A stretch of 9,409 bases of DNA, from NCBI GenBank assembly GCA_021782055.1, contig JAJXVP010000099.1, positions 1-9,409 of the forward strand, in the 5' to 3' direction. The notes under the pieces were generated by a model that did not search any database, was not told the DNA's origin, and was given only the letters and a program-made list of their open reading frames with translations. Both the position numbers and the translations under genes were made by a program. Position 1 is the stretch's first letter, and every line of letters starts with the position of its first letter. The DNA is from a bacterium (GTDB lineage Bacteria > Spirochaetota > Spirochaetia > JABEVK01). Below are positions 1 to 6,747 of this stretch, piece after piece.

Positions 1-674
1 AACTCATCGGCAATCAAGTTGACGCGTTCAAGTTTGACTAAGTTCATGGGAACACTCAACGTCGCCGTGGTTTCAGAATCCGTTGATGACAAATCAAAGG
101 CTTTTTCCGAAAGACCCATTTTGCGAAGCATAAGGATCATGATGACAATTCCGAGACCAGCCCCTTCAGAGTCATCAAGAACTTCGGCAAAGGCCTCTTC
201 CATGCTTTCGAACGCCCGAGAGCGGGCAATTCGGTCGTAAACCCGGGTTAGCTCGGCGGACACGATGGGGGCATTGTTTTTGACAGAAATGTACAGAGTA
301 TTATTACGGATTAAAAAGGTAACTTTGACAAAGAGGTCTTCTTTTTCCTGGAGCCGCAGGTAATGCTCCAGATTGTCCATGGTGTCTTGTTTAAAGGTTT
401 TAAGTCCTTTTTGATAATCGGTGGAATTGGTCAGGTCTAAGCCCTTCTCTTGAAAGTAGACACGTTTGGTGTTGGCTTTTTTGGCATTAACTGTTAGCTC
501 TTTTAAGCAGTACGAAAGATGATCCTTGAGGGACTCTTGACCCAACTCAGCCAAATAAATGAACAGAACTTCTTCAAGGTCTGCTTCAGTCTGCGGAGGT
601 AGTGAATGGGTTTTAATGACAAGAGGAACACCATTTTTGGCGGCATGGCGCACCTTGCCGGAATCGAGCGTCAT
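1..674 (-). CDS. GHKL/HATPase-fold protein, 3' end beyond the window (partial)
   Basis: An open frame of 224 codons runs off the left edge without a stop. It looks like a cytoplasmic GHKL ATPase-fold protein. Residues 59-67 (KELTVNAKKA region: E59, N63, K66) fit the N box, and residues 171-176 (GAGLGI) fit the G2 glycine box. Between them, residues 130-136 read SVKNNAP where a DxGxG box would be expected, so the usual Asp is Asn. A charged stretch at about 80-115 separates the N box from the next strand. No His-phosphorylation domain or membrane segment is visible. The ATG lies in an ATGA overlap with the stop of the upstream Lon-like protease gene, with a strong ribosome site inside that gene, so the two are probably co-translated. 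The fold call rests on two motifs. The partner or substrate is unknown, and a C-terminal domain may lie outside the window. Confidence 0.7.
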   Translation of the reverse strand, partial: MTLDSGKVRHAAKNGVPLVIKTHSLPPQTEADLEEVLFIYLAELGQESLKDHLSYCLKELTVNAKKANTKRVYFQEKGLDLTNSTDYQKGLKTFKQDTMDNLEHYLRLQEKEDLFVKVTFLIRNNTLYISVKNNAPIVSAELTRVYDRIARSRAFESMEEAFAEVLDDSEGAGLGIVIMILMLRKMGLSEKAFDLSSTDSETTATLSVPMNLVKLERVNLIADE

Positions 675-3067
675 TCTTCTTCCTCCTCATCTTTGGGGTG
701 GGTGATGTTGTGGAGCTCGGCAAGCTTCTCAACAATCAAAGCCCCCAATGAGCCTTCAGGGTATTGTCCATTTTCATCTCGATGGCCTAATTCTTTTCCC
801 GTTAGAAGAAATAGCCCCTCGTCGAGGGTTTTGACCGGGTAAATGTGAAACTTGCCTTCCTTGACCGCATTTTGGACTTCGCGATTGAGAACAAGGTTCT
901 GAATGTTCCAATAGGGTATGATTACCCCTTGAGTTCCGGTGAGCCCCAGCTTGACACAGGTATCGTAAAAACCCTCTACCTTTTCAGTAATGCCGCCCAC
1001 CGGTTGAATTTCTCCCCGCTGATTGATTGACCCAGACACGGCTAAATCTTGTCGAAGGGGAAGCTGAGAAATCGCCGATAACAGGGCATAAGCTTCGGTG
1101 GAGGAGGCACTATCGCCATCTACTCCTCCATAGGATTGTTCAAAACCGACACTGGCCGATAAGCTCAAAGGGAATTCTTGGGCGAAACGTGAGCGGATAA
1201 GGCCACGAAGGATCAGGACTCCCTTGTCGTGGATTTCGCCGGAAAGACCTGCTTCACCCTCGATGTTGACAACGCCATCGTCACCGGGAGCAGCTGTTGC
1301 TGTGATTCTCATAGGCCGTCCAAAGGAATAGCTACCCCGGTCAAGGATAGCCAAACCATTAACCACACCCACAGCACTGCCGGTGACCGAGAGGAGTATT
1401 TGCCCATCTCGTACCTGCTCATCCATTTTTTCTTCGGGCAAGGAAAATAAAAACTTCCGTTCATCCAGTGCGCGCTGTACCGAAGTTCTATCGATAACTT
1501 TGTTATCCAACTGACGAGCCCAATACGAACTTTCGGAAAGTAGATCAGCTACCGCCGAAAAACGCGTTGACAGCTTTTGCCGGTGTTCGGCCAACCGCAC
1601 GCCGTACTCAAAAACTTCCGCACTCCCACTGGGATCAAGGGGCAACAAGGAACGTTTATGCACCGTATCATGCATAAATTTGAGGTATTCTGCCATCGCT
1701 TCGGGTGTACGGCTCATAACTGAATCGAACTCTGCGCTAATCTTAAACAGTCGGGCAAAGTTTCGATCCTCTTGGACAAGGTAATCGTACAAACCCTCTG
1801 CCCCCAGAATGATAACTTTAAGGTCCACCTCGATCGGTTTAGGTTTAATCGCTGAAGCGGGACCAAACGGCCCCGAGGAAACTTGAATTTCAACTTGTCG
1901 AGTTTCAAGAACTTGTTTGAGAAGGGGCCACGCCTCCTCTTGAGAAAGAATATCTTCTGCTCTTAAAACTAAATAACCACCTGAAGCCTGATGTAAAGCC
2001 CCGGGGCGTACCGAAAGAAAGTTTGTTCGTGGCTCGCCTTGAGGGTCGCCGCGAGCTTCTATGGTGCCGAACAAATTGGCCGGGGTCGGGCGATTTTCAA
2101 AAACTACAGGCAGTTTGGGGGCTTTACCGTGGTCCACGAGAACATTAACTGCATACCGAATTAGGGCGGGGTTGCCCTGACCATCATCCATCGGTTTGTC
2201 AGACAAAAACAGAAATAGATGGTTCTCGACGTCTTTTTCGAGCGCAGTCAGCCACGCTCGAACGCCATCTTCGGGGTATTGCCGGGCAATTTTTTGTACG
2301 AGTCGCCGCAGTGGCCGCCGAATATAAGAAATCTGCAACTTTTGCAGGTCTTTCTCCATATTACGACGGGCTTCCCCAAGCCGCTCAAAGAGACCTTTCA
2401 TCTCGTCAATGAACAAATAGTACCTTTCGCGGGTTTGGTTCCAGTCAGCTTCTTGGATTTCACCAGCGGCGACTTTATCCTGCAAATCGTCGAAGCTTAC
2501 CGCTTCACCCTTCCACAGCGGCAAAATATCCATAAGAGGAGGATCACTCTCCTCGGCATCCATTTGGACAATTTTAAAGCCTTCTTTGTTGAGGCGGCTT
2601 TCAAATTCGGCGATAAGGTGGTTTTCTGAAAACTCGGTTTTTTTGAGGATTTGATCCCGTTGCGCTTTGTACAACTCCGCTCCCAACTCTTGGCGGATGC
2701 GGAGCTTAAGAGTCTCGACCAGGTCGTGAAGCTTTTCTTTAAATTCCTCGGCTTTGCCCTGGGTTAAGTACAAAGGTTGTGGTTGGTCGGGCCGCGAAAA
2801 CTGGAAAACGTATACCAGGTCTTTCAAGGTTGAGGATGGGGGGATTTGAGCCAAAACCTTGCGGACGGCCGTTTGACGCCCTGTACCAGAGGGGCCGGTG
2901 ACAAAAATGTTGTACCCCGGAGCGTTGATTGAGGTTCCAAGGGCTAGGGCCCGCAGAGCTCTCGGTTGACCTATTACTTCTTGGCCTGAAGCCGGAGCTG
3001 TTTTTTGGATTTCCGCCGAAAAATCAAAACTTAGGTCATGGGGCATCAGTTCGGCGGGTAAAGACAT
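671..3067 (-). CDS. Lon-like protease, LonC/AAA_32 type (serine-lysine dyad)
   Basis: A cytoplasmic Lon-family protease of 798 residues. The C-terminal domain carries the Ser-Lys dyad: S653 in GDSASS and K696 in GGITEKVEGF. They are 43 residues apart, the same spacing as in E. coli Lon (S679/K722). The N-terminal AAA-like module has GPSGTGRQT at 58-66, with Arg where the P-loop Lys should be. A charged helical insert (about 105-265) interrupts the ATPase fold, as in the LonC/TTC1975 group. From family knowledge, Meiothermus LonC degrades unfolded protein without ATP; the same here is inference. No classical LAN substrate domain is seen. The protein ends in KDEEEEE. I chose the ATG at 3067: AGAGGT sits 5 nt upstream, and the earlier in-frame TTG at 3109 lies upstream of the predicted -10 box. 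The gene diverges from the Nif3-like gene and overlaps the ATPase-like gene downstream. Confidence 0.9.
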   Translation of the reverse strand: MSLPAELMPHDLSFDFSAEIQKTAPASGQEVIGQPRALRALALGTSINAPGYNIFVTGPSGTGRQTAVRKVLAQIPPSSTLKDLVYVFQFSRPDQPQPLYLTQGKAEEFKEKLHDLVETLKLRIRQELGAELYKAQRDQILKKTEFSENHLIAEFESRLNKEGFKIVQMDAEESDPPLMDILPLWKGEAVSFDDLQDKVAAGEIQEADWNQTRERYYLFIDEMKGLFERLGEARRNMEKDLQKLQISYIRRPLRRLVQKIARQYPEDGVRAWLTALEKDVENHLFLFLSDKPMDDGQGNPALIRYAVNVLVDHGKAPKLPVVFENRPTPANLFGTIEARGDPQGEPRTNFLSVRPGALHQASGGYLVLRAEDILSQEEAWPLLKQVLETRQVEIQVSSGPFGPASAIKPKPIEVDLKVIILGAEGLYDYLVQEDRNFARLFKISAEFDSVMSRTPEAMAEYLKFMHDTVHKRSLLPLDPSGSAEVFEYGVRLAEHRQKLSTRFSAVADLLSESSYWARQLDNKVIDRTSVQRALDERKFLFSLPEEKMDEQVRDGQILLSVTGSAVGVVNGLAILDRGSYSFGRPMRITATAAPGDDGVVNIEGEAGLSGEIHDKGVLILRGLIRSRFAQEFPLSLSASVGFEQSYGGVDGDSASSTEAYALLSAISQLPLRQDLAVSGSINQRGEIQPVGGITEKVEGFYDTCVKLGLTGTQGVIIPYWNIQNLVLNREVQNAVKEGKFHIYPVKTLDEGLFLLTGKELGHRDENGQYPEGSLGALIVEKLAELHNITHPKDEEEEE
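682..688 (-). promoter_or_regulatory. Shine-Dalgarno for the ATPase-like gene, inside the protease's Glu tail
   Basis: GAGGAGG lies 7 nt before the ATG at 674. It is formed by the first Glu codons of the poly-Glu C-terminus of the upstream protease. It decides the start of the downstream gene and fits translational coupling through the ATGA overlap. Confidence 0.75.
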
Positions 3068-3088
3068 TTCTGACCTCTTTTTGTTCAA

Positions 3089-3117
3089 AGAATAGGCGGG
3101 GATTGTCAAAAAGTCAA
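3089..3117 (-). promoter_or_regulatory. Sigma-70-type promoter of the Lon-like protease gene
   Basis: On the minus strand, TTGACT (3117-3112) and TATTCT (3094-3089) are separated by exactly 17 bp. The start of transcription would fall near 3082, giving a leader of about 15 nt that contains the AGAGGT ribosome site (3078-3073). This rules against the longer TTG-initiated reading. No heat-shock CIRCE-type inverted repeat is visible. Confidence 0.7.
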
Positions 3118-3150
3118 GAAAAGGGCTGGCGAGAGGCCTTGCCCACCCTC

Positions 3151-3156
3151 TATACT
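3151..3156 (+). promoter_or_regulatory. Candidate -10 box (TATACT) of the Nif3-like gene, placing the start at the ATG
   Basis: TATACT differs from the TATAAT consensus at one position and ends 7 nt before the ATG at 3164. There is no recognisable -35 at 16-18 bp (TGGCGA is the closest) and no Shine-Dalgarno between the box and the ATG. The transcript could therefore be leaderless. Confidence 0.45.
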
Positions 3157-3163
3157 GGGCTAC

Positions 3164-3925
3164 ATGACTTTGAATGAAGTGACTGGCTGGTTAACTAAGT
3201 ACCTGCACCACGACGAATGGTCTGGAAAAGACCTCTCACTCAACGGTTTGCAAGTTAGCTGTCAAAAATCTCAGATTAGACGGGTAGCCTTTGCCGTAGA
3301 CGCTTGTCAGCAGACTTTTCAAAAAGCTGCCGTGGATGGGGCCGACCTTTTAGTGGTTCACCACGGACTTTTTTGGGGAAAGCCTCTCTCTGTTACGGAC
3401 GGACACTACTGGCGATTAAAAACTTTGTTCGAGGCCGACCTTGCTTTGTTTGCCTCTCATTTGCCTCTTGATGCGCACCCGGTTTGTGGCAACAACGCTA
3501 TGATCGCTCAGGTTCTTGGCCTAGAGGACCTTTCTCCTTTTGGAACGTATCATGGGGTCAAGATTGGCTTTTCTGGCTGCCTAAGAGCCCCGTTGACTTT
3601 GGACCGAGTTTGCGAGATTCTTTTGGGCGGTCGCGAACAAGCCCTACAGATTCTGCCTTTTGGAAAGCCAGAGGTCAGAACAATTGGTATCGTTTCGGGG
3701 GGGGCTCCGTCAGAAGTCCGGGAAGCAATAGCAGAAGGGCTGGACTTGTATCTCACCGGTGATGCCGATCATACCATTTATCACGAAGCCCTTGAGGCGG
3801 GGATAAATGTAATTTCGGGGGGGCACTACGCCACCGAAACCTGGGGAGTACGACGATTGGCTGAGGTAATGGCCGTGGAAACTGGCTTGTCTACCGTATT
3901 TTTAGATTCTCCTACAGGATTGTAG
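3164..3925 (+). CDS. Nif3-like dinuclear metal-centre protein (YbgI/DUF34 family)
   Basis: A cytoplasmic protein of 253 residues, the short form of the family without the PII-like insert. Expected metal ligands are in place: H66 and H67 in VVHHGLFWG, D103 in LPLDAHP, and H221 and E225 in GGHYATETWG. Family members form toroidal hexamers holding a two-metal site. Some are labelled GTP cyclohydrolase 1 type 2, but the true reaction is not settled, so I give no substrate. The N-terminus MTLNEVTGWL with the downstream NGLQV motif fits the family start, which supports ATG 3164 although no Shine-Dalgarno precedes it. It diverges from the protease gene, and lspA follows after 13 nt, so it is probably the first gene of the lspA operon. 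Confidence 0.9.
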   Translation: MTLNEVTGWLTKYLHHDEWSGKDLSLNGLQVSCQKSQIRRVAFAVDACQQTFQKAAVDGADLLVVHHGLFWGKPLSVTDGHYWRLKTLFEADLALFASHLPLDAHPVCGNNAMIAQVLGLEDLSPFGTYHGVKIGFSGCLRAPLTLDRVCEILLGGREQALQILPFGKPEVRTIGIVSGGAPSEVREAIAEGLDLYLTGDADHTIYHEALEAGINVISGGHYATETWGVRRLAEVMAVETGLSTVFLDSPTGL

Positions 3926-3938
3926 TGAGGGAGGAAGA

Positions 3939-4451
3939 ATGGCAAAGATAGCTCCTAAGGGAAGGATTTTTCCCTTGATCTTGGCGGCGATTTTGCTCGT
4001 TACCGATCAAATAACCAAGGCCTGGGTGGTCAAAGCAATTCCTTTGGGAACTAAGGCCTGGTCCTGGGGCGGCGATTTTTTTTATCTGACGCATCAGCGC
4101 AATACCGGTGTCGCGTTCTCGGTAGGTGATGCCCTGCCGCTGCCTATTCGCAGTGTTCTTTTTTTAGCAGTACCACTGTTGGTTTTGGTTGTTCTCGGGA
4201 TTTTCTACTGGCGAGACAAGAGCCTTCATGGTATTCAACGCTGGGCGTTGGCACTGATTTTGGGTGGCGGTACCGGCAACTTGATTGATCGTGCGTTTCG
4301 TCCTCATGGCGTTGTAGATTTCTTGAGCTTCAAGTTTTACGGGCTGTTCGGTTTAGAACGTTGGCCAACCTTTAACATTGCCGACTCAATGGTTGTTGTC
4401 GGGGTGGGGTTGCTGATTCTCTCCTTTTTAGTGGCAAGGAAACCAAAGTGA
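3939..4451 (+). CDS. lspA: Lipoprotein signal peptidase (signal peptidase II)
   Basis: An inner-membrane aspartyl protease that removes the signal peptide from diacylglyceryl-modified prolipoproteins, the step after Lgt. The 170 residues match the usual length. Visible signatures: VTDQITKAWV near the N-terminus (about 21-30), the HQRNTGVAFS motif (52-61), GNLIDR (113-118), the catalytic D127 in VVDFLS and the second catalytic D149 in FNIADS. Four membrane segments are apparent at about 10-28, 66-90, 99-115 and 150-165. GGAGG lies 6 nt before the ATG. The gene begins 13 nt after the Nif3-like stop, and its own TGA overlaps the GTG start of the next gene. Spirochaetes rely heavily on lipoproteins, so this is a central envelope gene if the host is one. 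Confidence 0.97.
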   Translation: MAKIAPKGRIFPLILAAILLVTDQITKAWVVKAIPLGTKAWSWGGDFFYLTHQRNTGVAFSVGDALPLPIRSVLFLAVPLLVLVVLGIFYWRDKSLHGIQRWALALILGGGTGNLIDRAFRPHGVVDFLSFKFYGLFGLERWPTFNIADSMVVVGVGLLILSFLVARKPK

Positions 4452-4723
4452 ACAAGCGCGTGAATACGGTTTTATTTTTAGTGGGAGCAGTTTTGTTTAT
4501 TCTCGTTCTCATGGTGTTTTATTTTCTAGCCTTTTTAGGCATAGGTTCGTTGCTTTTGCCTGACCAAACTGGTTTTTTAGCCCAGGCGACCTGGGTGGTA
4601 TTCTTTCTTTCTGCTTTGGCGGCCTCGTGGTTTACCTATCGATGGCTGTTTCGGATCCTTCGGGAACGTATTCGTCTCGAACGGTATTTCGACCCGTTTC
4701 TTTTTAAAGACAAATGGTTTTAA
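4448..4723 (+). CDS. Small two-helix membrane protein overlapping lspA
   Basis: A 91-residue protein that I cannot assign to a function. It has two hydrophobic segments, about 7-31 and 43-65, joined by a short loop (LLLPDQTGF), then a basic amphipathic tail rich in Arg (RWLFRILRERIRLERY) and a terminal KDKWF. By the positive-inside rule both ends (MNKR and the Arg-rich tail) should be cytoplasmic, forming a hairpin. The start is GTG at 4448 in a GTGA overlap with the lspA stop. AAGGA lies 7 nt upstream, so translation is probably coupled to lspA. In some treponemal genomes a small gene beside lspA has been labelled 'leader peptide processing enzyme'; this is from memory and no peptidase motif is seen. 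The GTG start and the small size lower confidence slightly, but the helices, the ribosome site and the overlap support a real gene. Confidence 0.8.
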   Translation: MNKRVNTVLFLVGAVLFILVLMVFYFLAFLGIGSLLLPDQTGFLAQATWVVFFLSALAASWFTYRWLFRILRERIRLERYFDPFLFKDKWF

Positions 4724-4745
4724 GCGTTTTAGAGCACGCGGAGGC

Positions 4746-6422
4746 TCAGTAACCGTCCGAGAGCGAACGGTTGATGTCCTTTTTATGAAGCTCGCTATAA
4801 ACAAAACCTCGATTTTTTAGGGTTTCGCGTACGTCGTCGGGAAAAGGGATGTTGCGCCAGAAGATTCCACGAATGTCTTTGTCGAGCTTTTGCGTGCCTT
4901 CGCTTTCTTTGGTAATCCATAAAATATAGTCTTGGATGAAGAATTCGCGTACATCACCCCGTAAGCCACGGTCGGTGAACCATTGGTAATACCAGCCGGT
5001 GATTCCTTCTTCCATCCATCGGTACCCGGCTTTTTCTTTGGCAACTTGCCAGCGTAAATCGCCCAAGGCAAAAATAACTGCCTGTTTCAGGTTTTTGGGG
5101 TACATTGGGACAGCGACTCTCCCACGGCTCGTCGAACGGTTAAATTTTTCAAAAGGCTCCCAACACAGACCGTATTCTCCGTAGGAAGGCAGGAGTATAA
5201 CGTGAGGGACGATACGTGTGGCCATGCCCTTAAAGGTTCGCTGAAACACCCCAGGGTCTAAATGCTCTACTTCAGCCATGATAGCTAGAACATTTTCTCG
5301 CGTACCGACCTCTTCTTGCCGAGGGGGCAAGTACTGCTTCATCATTAACGGAAAGTGATTACCCTGTCGCCCGCAGGAGAGTTTAGCCATCTGACGCAAC
5401 GATCCTAGCTCGTGGAGTGCCGTTTTCGCATCAACGACACTGCCACCCGAGTCGTCAAGTCGTTGGCGCGCCTGGTCAAGTTCATTTTGAAACTTCTCGA
5501 GATCACTAAAATTAGCCGCTAACTCGCGGTCAAGAATGGCTAGTCTTTTAATGGTTTCTTGAATTGTCGTTAAGGAAGATTTTTGTGCACTGTTGTAGAC
5601 ATCCGCCAGATGGGGAAAGCGGGGATTCCTCTCGTGTTGCCGCAAAAGCTCCGCTTGGGGCGGAAGAGAATTTTCTAGGTCAGAGAGTTCCTGTAGCTTT
5701 AATTGGATAAGTCCGCTCTGGGCTTGAACTTGCCCTTGCAGTTTTTCAACCCGCTGGAGGGCGGCTCCATTGTCTTGGGACTTTTTTACAGGTTTAAATT
5801 CTTCGTCGGTTGCGAGCGGAACTACCTCCCCAGACCCTACTTTTCGTAACCATTCGTCAATGTAATGGATGGGTTCACCCGTACGATTATCCCATTTGAT
5901 GCATGAAACCATTTGTCGTTGCTCTGGACTGAGCAACGAGGGGAGAAGCGCTCCAAAGCGTAGAGCTAGAGCCTTGGGTTGTTCCATTTTTGTGGACAGA
6001 TCACGAACGAGCGTTCCTAAAAAGTCCCACCAGGCGGGAACAAGTCGTAATCGGGCTTGTCCCCGTGCCTCGGGGTCAGGGGCGTTCATAAGTTCGGTTA
6101 AGATTTTATGGACGCGAGAAGCGGTTTCGCCGCCGTCTTTGAGAATGATTTTGTAATAGTCTTTATTTTCGAAATAGGGCTGTGGAGCACCCCAAAACTC
6201 TTGAATCGGACTGAAGGTTTTTACCGTGAGGTCTACCTCAGACCCTGGATCGCGAGAGGGCGCTTTGTTAGGCTTGGCCGTAAAAAGGTCATCAAAACTT
6301 GGAGCCGAAGGCGAGCCGTTGGGATTAGCTTTTGCACCGGAGTCTTTTGATGAAGGTGGCGATGTAAAATTGAGTAGCTCTGCAATCTCGGGGTCAATCT
6401 CCCCTGAATACTTCTCAGTCAT
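4746..6422 (-). CDS. Uncharacterised 558-residue soluble protein with central coiled coil
   Basis: I do not recognise the family. No signal peptide or membrane segment is visible, so it is probably cytoplasmic. Residues 1-12 are an acidic start (EKYSGEIDPEIAELL). Residues 20-65 are a low-complexity Ser/Pro/Lys/Asn linker that looks disordered. Residues 75-195 form a mixed domain with many aromatics (FWGAPQPYFENKDYYKI, PAWWDFLGTLV, IKWDNRTGEPIHYIDEWL). Residues 218-345 are rich in Gln/Glu/Leu heptad-like repeats, probably coiled coil. Residues 350-558 are a second globular part dense in Trp, Tyr and Phe. The ATG at 6422 is the only reasonable start: the upstream frame has no ATG, GTG or TTG before a stop, and the next Met is residue 112. 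No Shine-Dalgarno precedes it. It is convergent with the lspA operon, with only 22 nt between stops, and follows a terminated tRNA gene. The layout (disordered N-terminus, domain, coiled coil, domain) would suit a scaffold or structural role; that is inference. Confidence 0.85.
   Translation of the reverse strand: MTEKYSGEIDPEIAELLNFTSPPSSKDSGAKANPNGSPSAPSFDDLFTAKPNKAPSRDPGSEVDLTVKTFSPIQEFWGAPQPYFENKDYYKIILKDGGETASRVHKILTELMNAPDPEARGQARLRLVPAWWDFLGTLVRDLSTKMEQPKALALRFGALLPSLLSPEQRQMVSCIKWDNRTGEPIHYIDEWLRKVGSGEVVPLATDEEFKPVKKSQDNGAALQRVEKLQGQVQAQSGLIQLKLQELSDLENSLPPQAELLRQHERNPRFPHLADVYNSAQKSSLTTIQETIKRLAILDRELAANFSDLEKFQNELDQARQRLDDSGGSVVDAKTALHELGSLRQMAKLSCGRQGNHFPLMMKQYLPPRQEEVGTRENVLAIMAEVEHLDPGVFQRTFKGMATRIVPHVILLPSYGEYGLCWEPFEKFNRSTSRGRVAVPMYPKNLKQAVIFALGDLRWQVAKEKAGYRWMEEGITGWYYQWFTDRGLRGDVREFFIQDYILWITKESEGTQKLDKDIRGIFWRNIPFPDDVRETLKNRGFVYSELHKKDINRSLSDGY
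4751..4784 (+). terminator. Weak candidate terminator for the lspA operon, inside the convergent gene
   Basis: AACCGT (4751-4756) pairs with ACGGTT (4767-4772). A mismatch and two more base pairs close an AGAG loop. The T run (4780-4784) starts 7 nt after the stem, further than is normal for an intrinsic terminator. It lies in the 3' coding end of the convergent gene, so coding constraint could explain it. Confidence 0.25.
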
Positions 6423-6430
6423 TTGATAGT

Positions 6431-6459
6431 ATTTTGTCGCAGTTACTGGTTGATGTCCA
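6431..6459 (-). promoter_or_regulatory. Candidate promoter of the 558-residue gene, with no leader
   Basis: TGGACA (6459-6454) and CAAAAT (6436-6431) are separated by 17 bp. They match consensus at five and four of six positions. The -10 ends 8 nt before the ATG at 6422, so transcription would start at or beside the start codon. The rest of the gap to 6584 shows no better promoter and no operator that I can support. Confidence 0.35.
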
Positions 6460-6584
6460 GATTAAAGTGAAAATTCCTGGTAAGAAGCAGACGTATTTGT
6501 CGTATAAATAGGTTTGAGGGCTGAACAGTGATTGTCGGCAATCTTTTCAGAAGAGCCGGGGAATTAAAAAGAGCTTGGAAATTT

Positions 6585-6611
6585 AAAAAAGGAGTAGCAA
6601 GCTACTCCTTT
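6585..6611 (-). terminator. Intrinsic terminator of the tRNA-Ala gene
   Basis: On the minus strand a perfect 11-bp stem (AAAGGAGTAGC, 6611-6601, pairing with 6598-6588) closes on a two-base turn, in practice a four-base loop. A run of six T follows (6590-6585, the first three shared with the stem). It starts 6 nt after the tRNA 3' end and separates the tRNA from the next minus-strand gene. Confidence 0.9.
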
Positions 6612-6617
6612 CGTTTT

Positions 6618-6691
6618 TGGAGCTGAGGGGACTTGAACCCCTGACCCCCACAATGCCATTGTGGTGCTCTAGCCAACTGAGCTACAGCCCC
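6618..6691 (-). tRNA. trnA: tRNA-Ala, anticodon GGC
   Basis: A complete 74-nt cloverleaf read on the minus strand. The acceptor stem is GGGGCTG with CAGCTCC and carries the G3:U70 wobble pair, the alanine identity mark. The D arm is GCTC/GAGC. The anticodon stem CCACA/TGTGG encloses the loop ATGGCAT, giving GGC, which reads GCC and GCU codons. The T arm is AGGGG/CCCCT with loop TTCAAGT, and the discriminator is A73 (6618). The 3' CCA is not encoded, since A73 is followed by AAAA, so a CCA-adding enzyme is needed. A strong promoter and terminator flank it, giving a short monocistronic transcript. Confidence 0.97.
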
Positions 6692-6704
6692 TTAACTGAA
6701 CTGC

Positions 6705-6733
6705 ACTATACTTACCTTGTAGGTTTTGGTCAA
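6705..6733 (-). promoter_or_regulatory. Strong sigma-70-type promoter of tRNA-Ala
   Basis: TTGACC (6733-6728) and TATAGT (6710-6705) on the minus strand are separated by exactly 17 bp. The predicted start is near 6698, about 7 nt before the mature tRNA 5' end. The -35 lies in one arm of the inverted repeat at 6725-6747. Confidence 0.8.
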
Positions 6734-6747
6734 GCGCCTTGACCAAA
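6725..6747. repeat. Perfect 10-bp inverted repeat between the tRNA-Ala and fabH promoters
   Basis: The arms TTTGGTCAAG (6725-6734) and CTTGACCAAA (6738-6747) flank a CGC centre. Each arm holds TTGACC reading outward, one as the tRNA-Ala -35 and the other as a possible fabH -35. It may be two back-to-back -35 boxes, an operator for a dimeric repressor, or both. No U run follows on either strand, so it is not an intrinsic terminator. Confidence 0.75.

Noticed and set aside
2219..2629. 136-codon plus-strand open frame inside the protease gene
   Set aside because: It is antisense to a gene with clear catalytic motifs and has no ribosome site or family signature.
3068..3109. In-frame TTG at 3109 extending the Lon-like protease by 14 residues
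   Set aside because: These codons lie upstream of or across the predicted -10 and transcription start, have no ribosome site, and the ATG at 3067 has AGAGGT at proper spacing.
4732..4747. GAGC/GCTC hairpin between the convergent genes as a terminator for the minus strand
   Set aside because: The stem is only 4 bp with an 8-nt loop, and no T run follows on the minus strand.
6532..6546. GATTG-TCGG-CAATC hairpin followed by TTTT on the plus strand
   Set aside because: The stem is only 5 bp and no plus-strand gene ends upstream; both neighbours are on the minus strand.
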